NCBI GenBank assembly: GCA_036939975.1
Contig: JALLPB010000611.1
Coordinates: forward strand, 1-14,224
From: Cyclostephanos tholiformis
Taxonomy: Eukaryota; Bacillariophyta; Thalassiosirophyceae; Thalassiosirales; Thalassiosiraceae
Direction: 5' to 3'
DNA: 14,224 nucleotides
Part shown: one piece after another, positions 1 through 7,094 of the stretch
How positions within the stretch are numbered: the first letter of the stretch is position 1
Layout: every line of letters begins with the position of its first letter
Notes under the pieces: generated by a model
What the model was told of the DNA's origin: nothing
Databases searched by the model: none
Seen by the model: only the letters and a program-made list of their open reading frames with translations
Made by a program: the position numbers and the translations under genes

Positions 1-54
1 ATGGCTATGGCTATGGCTATGGCTATGGCTATGGCTATGGCTATGGCTATGGCT
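1..54. repeat. ATGGCT hexanucleotide array, nine perfect units
   Basis: Nine uninterrupted ATGGCT units open the window and decay to about 95 (AAAGCT, ATGGCTAAAGGT, AAGGCTATGGCT). In frame 1 they read as Met-Ala repeats, but that frame stops at 73-75. It may be the tail of a longer array to the left. No gene can be supported on it. Confidence 0.9.
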
Positions 55-453
55 AAAGCTTACAGCTATGGCTAAAGGTAAGGCTATGGCTACAACAGCC
101 TTGGCTGGTAATGGGAATGGGAATGGCTCCTCCTCCTCCCACCTCTATCACTGCCTCCTTTTTTGTTCTTCACCCTCTCCTCCCATTATTTATTTGATTA
201 TTAAAAACCATCCTCTCATCCCTCATCCCTGCCTTCCTGCAGTTGTCCCACTATCTTCCACTACAATGGGCACTTAAATCGGGGCAACTGGTGTTTCATT
301 GTTCTCATTCTTGTCTTCATTGTCATTGTCATCATTAAACCAAATTTTCATGAGGGATCCGGCTGGTAGGAACAGCCAAAATGTCAGCTTCTGGAATCGC
401 TGAATCTAAATGTCAGCATCTGGATCACCATTGAAAGTTCCATTTGGAAGATC

Positions 454-481
454 TAAGAAGGATGGCCGCCCATCCTTCTTA
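454..481. repeat. Perfect 12-bp inverted repeat with 4-nt loop
   Basis: TAAGAAGGATGG at 454-465 is the exact reverse complement of CCATCCTTCTTA at 470-481, separated by CCGC. A stable hairpin is possible in DNA or RNA. No U-run or gene end makes it a terminator, and its role is unknown. Confidence 0.8.
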
Positions 482-705
482 AGAAGCATACAAAGAACTT
501 GGGCGACGATAAGCATAAAAAGGCCTGATATTACCCGTTTCCCGCAGGTGTGTGAACTCGGGCCCAATGATTTTTTTTTTTCATCAGTTTCTTTTTCGAA
601 ACACACGTATCAAACACAATGAATGAAGACCTGGGTAGAGTTGCATGCCAGATCTTTTCTCAACTTTTTTTGTCCTCCATAATATTGGTTCCTACGTAGA
701 AAGAA

Positions 706-727
706 TTAACCCTAACCCTAACCCTAA
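706..727. repeat. Interstitial telomere-type repeat (CCCTAA)3
   Basis: The sequence reads TTAA then three CCCTAA units in a row. This matches the TTAGGG-type telomere repeat of stramenopiles in reverse orientation. It is flanked by ordinary sequence on both sides, so it is interstitial and not a chromosome end. Confidence 0.75.
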
Positions 728-1099
728 GGCCGAAGGAAAAACTCCTGAGCAATAAAAAGAAAAAAATTGTTGGGCCGATTAGATTCGCATAATAAGCTCG
801 GGCGGATGATTTTTTTAGTGATTTTTTCTTCTGTTCGCACACACAACCAGTGTAAGTTGTGACACGAAAAAGTACCGAAACTGGAGAGGACTGATGATCC
901 AAATTTCCCTCGTACCGTTTTAGTATTAAATCCTCTGTAATCGCAAGAAAGACAATACGAAAACGAATCGAACGATGTGTTGAGTTAAAATTGGACCCAA
1001 AAGGTTTTAAAACCAAATTTCGTCCGTCAAGCCCTCCCGCCAAAACGACTACCGTACCTTTACTGAAGCACCAACAAACGAGGAACAAAAAAAAATAAA

Positions 1100-4000
1100 A
1101 TGCCGACGACCTCCAACTCCCCTCGTCGTCATCGTCCGTCGTCATCGTCGTCGTCGTCATCGTCATCGTCATCGTCGGTCACAGTTCGACCGGTAGTACT
1201 AGTACCCCTCGTCATCTCCCTCGTCCTTCTCTTCATCTCTCCCCTATTTGCCTCCTCCTCCCCCTCCTCGTCCTCCTCGTCCACCTCGTTCGTGGCGGTG
1301 GCGGACGATGGACGACGGGGTCGGAGAGGTGGGGGGGGGGAGGGAAGAGATGGAGAAGAAAATAATATCATCGCGACGAGGAGGAGGAGGAGGAGGATGA
1401 GGAGGAGGATGAGGAGGATGAGGAGGGGGGGGGGAAGGACGAGGGGTAATAGGAGGAGGAAGGCGGAGGGGGGGGCGGGGGAGGGCGGTACGTCGTACTC
1501 GAAATACGGCGCGTATCCTCCGTACTGCTCGGCCCCGAACGAGATGGAACGTCGTCGCGTGCCGCCGTTGCCGCCACGTTCCCACTACCCGTCCGCCGCC
1601 GATGCCGCCGATGCCGCCGCCGACCATGACGACGTCGACGATGGCAGCAGCAGGATCGTCCACGTGACGGCGCTGATACGACACGGCTCGCGCACGCCAT
1701 GGGAGGGCCCGCCAGCTTACAAGTGCTGGGACGGATACTGGGACGATGTCGACACGGGGATATGGAATTGCGATTTGAGATCGTACACCGGAATGCCGTC
1801 GACGGAGGAGGAGGAACGGGAGGAGGAGGAGGAGGAGGATGACGACGACGATGACGATGGTGACGAGGGCGATGACGAGGAGGAGGAACCGGATTTCATG
1901 TTCGAGAAGAGGTACGACGCCCTGATATCGGCCAGGGGGGGGGGAGGGGGAAGGGGCAACGTCCTAAACGGCACGTGTCAATTGGGACAATTGCTACTCA
2001 GGGGATACAATCAGGAATTGGCCAATGGTAGGATATTGAGGGATGCGTACTTCTTCGATGACGACGTCGACGATACGGTAGGAGGAGGTGGAGGTGAAGG
2101 CGTTGCGGATGATGGAAACAACAAGGGGGCGAGCGCGGATCCCAGGATGAGGCTATGGGACTACTCCTCCTCCCGCTCCTCGACGTCGAGCGCGACTACG
2201 AGGTCGATCGTGGGCGATACGACTAGACCGGCGTACCTGGAGCCGAATTTGCGTTACCGCGCCGATGACGAGCAGCGCACGATCATGTCCGGTCAGGTAT
2301 TACTACGTGGATTGTTCGAGAGGGAGTTGCTACTCGACGCTCGAGGAAAGGGAGACGGGGGGGATACGGCGATCATACGATTGCACACGGCCGATTACGA
2401 TTCCGACGTGCTGACGCCCAATCCTCGCAAGTGTCCCCGAACGTACGAATTGTTCAAGGAGGCGTACGATAGCGACGAATATAGGCGATACGTCGAATAC
2501 GTGAAGTCGGAATACGAATTGTTATTGGAATTCGCATCGACGAATATGGGATTGGATGAGATACCGGGTAGCATCCTCGATTGCATGATGACAACAATAT
2601 GCACCGATAGGGAATTGCCACATTACATCGACGATTACGACGGCGGTCTCGGACCGACCCCTTTCTACTACGTCGTGGACGGGGGGGAGGACGGTAGCAG
2701 CAGCGCGAGCGGTGGGGGGATCGGAGGTGGGAAAGAGGAGGAGAAGGGGAAGGGGGGGGGGACTCACATGTTCGAACGGATGATCAATCTGGTGAGCGTG
2801 TTGTTAGTTTTTTTTCAGGCGCGGATAATAATACCGTTCCTGCCCCTCTTTATATATATATATATATATCGAGTGCGTCGTCGTCATCCTCATTATATAA
2901 GTTTTTACCTCTCATCTTCCACCCTTTTTCCCACGAACGCCCGCCGCTTCCCTTCCGTTCCGCGACTGCGACGATGACGTAACGTTAATAGGTTGTGAAG
3001 AACTTCACGTTCGCGTATAAGTACAATGATGGGGCGTTCCCAAAGCTGGGTGAGTGGGAGGATGGATGACATTATTATTCTCTCTACGCACGATGAACGC
3101 GTACTTTTACATATATTGCACTCATTCTCATGCCCCCCCCCCGATTCGTTTACCCTCCCCCCCCCCCCCGAAATATAAATATATAAAAGGCATGGGACCG
3201 CTATGGTCAGAAATCATGACGAACATCCTCCCAATCGTCGATCCGACGAATCACCCGATGTCGTTGTCTGGTGCCCCCCCTCCCAAACTCGGCCTATTCT
3301 CGGGCCACGACACGACGTTGATGCCCATCCTTGCCACGCTCGGCGATAAGGTTTGGCCCGGGACGGAATGGTCGCCGTAGTGAGTATTACATTGAGTCCG
3401 CTCTCGCTCCTCTCTCTCGGGGGGGGATCATCCGACCTCGGGCTTACTTCCTCACCCTCCCACCCTCCCACCCTCCGATGTCCTTGTTTTTTCTTCTTCT
3501 TTTCCTTTCTTCCCGCCCTTCACCGTTTCGATCATTGTCGTCAGCGCCAGCATGGTTCTCATCGAAATACACGAGATCAACGCGACCGCCCATCATCTGA
3601 TGACGGTCTACCCCTCGGGTTACGCCTTTCGCATTATATACAATGGCGAGGCGCTCACGTCCAGGATGGACGGATGCGATTCGGACTTGTGCGATTCGCG
3701 CGTATTGGTGGAAGTCGTTTCGCCTTTTGCCAAGCCGTACGACGATGCGGATTGCGCGTCGTCGTCGCCATCATCCGGCACGTCAACGGATGGCGATCTT
3801 ATGACCGAGATGGAGAGGGCGACGAGAGACATGCTTGTCGCACCGGGCGGTGCATGGGCGATCGCTTTCCTCGTTGTATCCTCCATGGTCATGGGTGGAG
3901 TGCTGATGTGGTTCCTGATGAGGCAGGAGAGGCGGAAGTATGAGAGTTACGCTGGTGGGGATAGTGTCATGGGCCTGAGCATGAGGGTGATGGACGAGGA

Positions 4001-4133
4001 CCAAGATGGACGACGGAATTTCGGTGGTATCGCGTCGGGCATCGACTCGGCCATCTCCACGAATGGATTCCGACATGCTCATGGCGACGGGCAGAAGAAG
4101 TCGTTCGACATCGACGAGAACGAGCTGATATGA
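1100..4133 (+). CDS. Membrane-anchored histidine acid phosphatase (4 exons)
   Basis: Hydrolyses phosphate monoesters through a phosphohistidine intermediate. Exons are 1100-2791, 2992-3049, 3190-3379 and 3545-4133 (842 aa); all three introns start GTGAG or GTGAGT and end AG, and the phases join. Catalytic signatures of the branch-2 family are present: RHGSRTP at residues 194-200, RADDEQRT at 387-394, GHDTT at 622-626, then SPYASM at 645-650 and a GC...C pair near 690. A hydrophobic segment at 29-51 and another at about 749-771 suggest a lumenal enzyme with a cytosolic tail. The tail ends DENELI, a fit to the DxxxL[LI] endosome/vacuole sorting signal. The PNPRKCP stretch recalls both lysosomal acid phosphatases and 2-phosphoxylose phosphatase (PXYLP1), so the substrate is open. 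Odd: Arg-rich (about 94-125) and Glu/Asp-rich (about 234-264) tracts made by microsatellites. Confidence 0.9.
1129..1177 (+). repeat. TCG/TCA trinucleotide microsatellite (poly-Ser)
   Basis: A TCG/TCA run at the 5' end of the phosphatase gene encodes a serine tract at residues about 14-26, just before the first hydrophobic segment. It is a likely site of length variation. Confidence 0.85.
1374..1437 (+). repeat. AGG/ATG microsatellite encoding an Arg-rich tract
   Basis: AGG codons interrupted by ATG read as a run of arginines with single methionines (residues about 92-112), followed by a G-run that gives glycines. It lies between the first hydrophobic segment and the catalytic RHG motif, in the predicted lumenal part. 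Confidence 0.85.
1803..1890 (+). repeat. GAG/GAC/GAT microsatellite encoding an acidic insert
   Basis: A purine-rich run within the catalytic domain encodes about 30 mostly Glu and Asp residues (about 234-264). The insert separates the first catalytic block from the rest of the domain and is not part of the usual family fold. Confidence 0.85.
2792..2991 (+). other. Phosphatase intron 1, with (TA)n tract
   Basis: Donor CTG|GTGAGC, acceptor AATAG|GTTGTG, 200 nt, phase 0. It contains nine TA units at 2851-2868. Reading through would give a low-complexity tail that stops at 2977, while splicing restores a family-like continuation. Confidence 0.8.
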
Positions 4134-4271
4134 ATATTCCGCGCTCCCTCTTCCGCGTCGCAATCGTATCTACGATCGATTAGTTTCATGTATAGAAGTA
4201 GACAATGAAAAAAAACCGAAGACCATGATAAGTTTGTACTAAATTCATTTATAACGCGATACCATCAGATA
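4114..4271 (+). repeat. 158-bp direct repeat, copy A (phosphatase stop and 3' flank)
   Basis: Begins in the last six codons of the phosphatase and runs through the stop codon and 3' flank. It matches 9803-9959 at roughly nine positions in ten with one indel in an A-run. Both copies keep GAACGAGCTGATATGA, GTCGCAATCGTATCTACGATCG and the stretch ending CCATCAGATA. Confidence 0.9.
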
Positions 4272-4786
4272 ATACAAATTCCCAATTGATGCGTTCGTGG
4301 CGAGGACATTTTATGTGAACTTTCTATATTTAGATGTATATTATACTCTATGCTAAAGGAAGTATGGGAAATGAATAATAATAATTGAATTGTAACCAAA
4401 ATATGAAAACTGCAAAACACATCTCGATCCACATGATCGACAGTTTCCAGATTCAGGGCTTGTATAACAAATAGGAATGTATCCGCGCCCCTATCCCCAA
4501 ATGGAAACACATCTCGATCCATGTGTGGATCGAAAGTTCCAATAGTACAGAGGATGGGGTCTAGACGAGGACAACGGACTGCGTTGGTAGGATTTGCAGA
4601 AAATAATCGAAATATAAGAAGACTTGTAGTAGGCTGCCGTTCTCTCCCACCCTCGCTCCTTCACCCCCGATGGAACAATACATCTCGAATCGCAACGTAT
4701 GGATCGAAAGTTCCACTTGATACAGAAGACGGAAGGAGCTAGATAGAATGTTCGTTTCTCACGCATTACGCATTAAGCAGGCACAC
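4134..4786. other. Convergent intergenic region, repeat-rich
   Basis: Lies between the 3' ends of the phosphatase (+) and the lysine-cluster gene (-). It is more AT-rich than the genes. It holds copy A of the 158-bp repeat and three copies of a short repeat family (about 4414-4457, 4495-4566, 4667-4743). No gene is supported; both 3' UTRs probably lie here. Confidence 0.6.
4414..4743. repeat. Three diverged copies of a short ~45-75 bp repeat
   Basis: Copies near 4414-4457, 4495-4566 and 4667-4743 share the order ACATCTCGA, then GGATCGAAAGTTCC or a relative, then a TACAG-type stretch. The second and third also share the end GG...CTAG. A partial fourth copy (GATGGAACCATACATATCGAA) is at about 9998-10018, downstream of the second 158-bp repeat. 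Confidence 0.65.
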
Positions 4787-5606
4787 CTAACGGAGCGTTT
4801 GTTCTCTATCGGCAACGGTCGGCGGACCCGTAACCTCGGCGCTCACGGTGGGCGTGCTACCGATGCTATTGGCCTCGCTCGCAAGGGGGGTGGGCGATGC
4901 GGACGTGGGCGAATAGGACTCGACGCTGACTTGGAGGGTTGTCGCGGGCGTGCTGCCGAAGGTTGGAAATTCGGTCGCGACGCTTACCTGTAGGGTGGTC
5001 GCGGGCGTGTTGCCCGCGGTGGGGGTGGCCGTCGTGGGTTCCATGGTCACGACCTCGACGGAAGGAGGGGAGGGCGGTGGAGTGGGTGATTGGCTCGGCG
5101 AGAACGACGACGATGGCACGGTAGTGGATGGCGGGGGCGCGCACACGCTCGGTGAGTACGAGACCTTCGAGCCCTTGCTTCCATTGGGGACGGACGACGA
5201 CTTCCCCCCGATGACGGACATTACGACGAGATCCCTCACGCCGCTGGGAAGATCGTTGATATCGTCGGATGACTTGCCCGACTTGACGCCCCCCGACTTG
5301 CCGGACTTATCCCCCGATGCCGCCCCAAAATCCTCGGGACAGATCGATTCGACCTTGGCGGACTTGCACTTGTTGATAGTCGACTTGGATCCCTTCACTG
5401 ACTTGGTCCCCTTCCCCGACTTGTTGGACTTGCCCGACTTCATGAACTTGCCGGACTTCGTTCCCATGCTCATGATAACGCTGTCGTCATTGTTGTTGAC
5501 GTAGGGCATCGACTCGCCAATGCCAATGCTCATGCTCGTGGACGACGTCTCGCTCTCGAACAACTTGCCTTTGTTCATTCATGGCGAGAGAGAGCGAGAG
5601 AAAGAA

Positions 5607-5638
<32 letters not shown>

Positions 5639-6164
5639 AGTGAATAACCCGAAGGAGTGAGAGTGAATCGATATACGATGGTCGTGTCGTGTGGAATGTC
5701 AGAGACACGACGTCGCCGTCGCTTCTCTCACCTCTCATCGTCGTCGATCCGAGCGATCGTCTGGATTGCGACCGCGGTGATGATGCCAATGACGACGAGG
5801 AGGAGGCGGCGCTCCCCCGCTCGGACGATGACTCGTCGTTGAGGAGCCCACGACCGACATCGAAGGACATGATACTCCCATCGACTGCCTTGCTGGACTT
5901 TCCCGACGACGTCTTCGACCCCTTGGTACCCTTCGAGCCCTCGGACTTGCCGCTCTTGTTTCCGTGGTAGTACGAGTCGACGACATCGTCGTATTCGCAA
6001 TCGTAATCCGAGATGCCGTCGAGTTCGTTCGCGTTGGAGACGATTGAGGAACGACGGCGGGCTTTATGTGCGATTCCCACCGATATGCCGATGATGAGCG
6101 CCATGGCGGCGAGGCCGAGCGCCATCGCGCGCTTCTTGCTGCTTGGGTATCCCACTTCGACCAT
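4787..6164 (-). CDS. Signal-anchor lysine-cluster (silaffin/cingulin-like) protein
   Basis: Exons 6164-5732 and 5568-4787 give 404 aa. The intron (5731-5569) has donor G|GTGAGA and acceptor AAAG|GC, and its phase fits. ACC precedes the ATG, which is followed by G, a good start context. Residues 1-13 are short and basic at the end, 14-32 are hydrophobic (MALGLAAMALIIGISVGIA) and RRR follows, so a signal anchor or long signal peptide is likely. Lysine-rich stretches lie at 70-92 and 182-206; the second has nine lysines spaced exactly three apart, with mostly Ser/Gly between. Diatom silaffins and cingulins use KxxK pentalysine clusters for targeting to silica. The rest is Ser-rich, then a Pro/Thr/Ser tail holding TPATTLQVSV twice and one FPTF. 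No catalytic domain is seen. Role in silica formation is inferred from composition and lysine spacing only. Confidence 0.8.
5569..5731 (-). other. Intron of the signal-anchor gene, with (GATA)n/(GA)n tract
   Basis: The plus-strand GATA run (5609-5623) and GA run (5624-5640) read as a long pyrimidine tract on the minus strand, shortly before the acceptor. This is what a spliceosomal 3' splice site needs. The upstream frame stays open into the intron and the downstream frame has its own in-frame ATG at 5578, so two separate ORFs are a less likely alternative. Confidence 0.7.
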
Positions 6165-7094
6165 GGTTTATATTCCTTCAGTCGGGTCTTTGATCGTTTG
6201 TTGGAGTGGCCGGATACAGTTATCGGGCGTGAGAGTGGAGTGGGGACGAATGACGATGAAATGAGTTGGGAAAAAAAAATGACGACTTGACGGCGCCTCT
6301 GAGAGTGGCGTCCACGGGCTAAAAAAAAATGACATGACGGCTTGCTTGCGAGATGCCTCCTTTATTCCTCTTGGATCCAAAAAAAAAATGACGATGGCGA
6401 TCTTCTCCTCTCGAAGGGAGTCGGTAGCCATATCGTCATTTTTTTTCGGATCCAATATTATTATTATGTAGAGAAAAAAAAGAGAAGGCGGATTTCGAGT
6501 CGTCAAGAAAATTCTTTCTTGAACAATATGGGAAGGGCCGAACATAATGATCGACGACAATAGGAGATTTACAGAAGGGTGTTTCGTAAGGTTTGTCACA
6601 ATCACAAGGATGACTTCTTGTTGAAAACCTACAAACACAACATCATGAATCCGATGACCCCCATTTGAAAAATAGTAGTAAGTAACTTATCTTTTTCTCA
6701 ATTTCCAATCTGAAACGTATCGTACTGTAGTGTATTTGCCTGAATTAAAAATTGCTCATCGCTACGAAAAGACCCCTTTCCTTTTTTGATTTGCTCCATA
6801 ATATAGTATCATTTTTCAAAAATTCCCGGTAGGTTTGGTCGTTGCAATAAAAAATCCGCCCACCCGCCGCCGCCGCGCTCCTGTCCCCCCCCCGCCCGGC
6901 ATCCTCTCGCCCGGGAGGTTTCGTAAACAAACAATAGCAAGGGTTAGGGCGAAACCCGAGGGGTGTATTATTTATCTCCTCGCGGCGTTTGAGGGGGTGT
7001 GGCAGTGGCCAAGGAAAGGACGACGGGAAAATTTTTCATTTGGTCGCCATCGCTCATCGACGACGACGACGACGACGTCGACGATCATCAAGAG
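6165..7094. other. Divergent intergenic region (probable shared promoter)
   Basis: About 930 bp between the starts of the lysine-cluster gene (-) and the ZMYND10 homologue (+). It holds three A9-10 TGAC motifs, an inverted repeat, poly-A and poly-C runs and one telomere-like GGGTTAGGG near 6942. Part of 6993-7094 is open in the ZMYND10 frame but has no ATG. No other gene is supported. Confidence 0.55.
6270..6453. repeat. A9TGAC motif repeats with an inverted repeat
   Basis: A run of nine or ten A followed by TGAC and ending in GGC occurs at about 6271-6294, 6321-6341 and 6379-6398. The third copy starts with GGATCC and has an inverted partner at 6427-6453, so 6373-6398 and 6427-6453 can pair around a 28-bp loop with a small bulge. 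It could be a regulatory module or the remnant of a small mobile element. Confidence 0.65.

Larger units (their letters stand above)
1..1099. other. Intergenic region upstream of the phosphatase
   Basis: No convincing gene. It holds the hexamer array, a short direct repeat (about 378-395 and 407-424, AAATGTCAGC followed by TCTGGA with one mismatch), a perfect hairpin at 454-481, a telomere-type tract at 706-727 and several A or T runs. The A-rich stretch at 1087-1099 sits directly before the phosphatase ATG and may be its 5' leader. The short ORFs here show low-complexity composition and no recognisable domain. Confidence 0.6.

Noticed and set aside
68..277. 69-aa plus-strand ORF starting in the hexamer array
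   Set aside because: Low-complexity continuation of the repeat with no domain, splice or conservation signal.
410..622. Short overlapping ORFs on both strands around the 454-481 hairpin
   Set aside because: Both strands are open by chance at similar length; no protein-like features.
1244..1974. Several long minus-strand ORFs opposite the phosphatase exon 1
   Set aside because: They are complements of GC-rich microsatellites, giving only Pro/Arg/Ser runs.
3353..3943. 196-aa plus-strand ORF overlapping phosphatase exons 3 and 4
   Set aside because: It reads through intron 3 in another frame, while the spliced frame gives the conserved SPYASM block and C-terminal membrane span.
4982..4990. 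CAG|GTAAGC donor-like site inside the 3' exon of the signal-anchor gene
   Set aside because: The reading frame on both sides forms the paired TPATTLQVSV repeats, so the sequence is coding; no fitting acceptor follows at normal intron length.
5728..6000. Minus-strand alternate frame with a hydrophobic LLLVVIGIITAVAIQTIA segment
   Set aside because: It is the out-of-frame reading of the Ser-rich exon; the main frame has a good start context, its own membrane segment and fitting splice phases.
6168..6638. 156-aa minus-strand ORF upstream of the lysine-cluster gene
   Set aside because: Phe/Ile-rich translation of A-run repeats and the inverted repeat; no domain and it would overlap the likely promoter.
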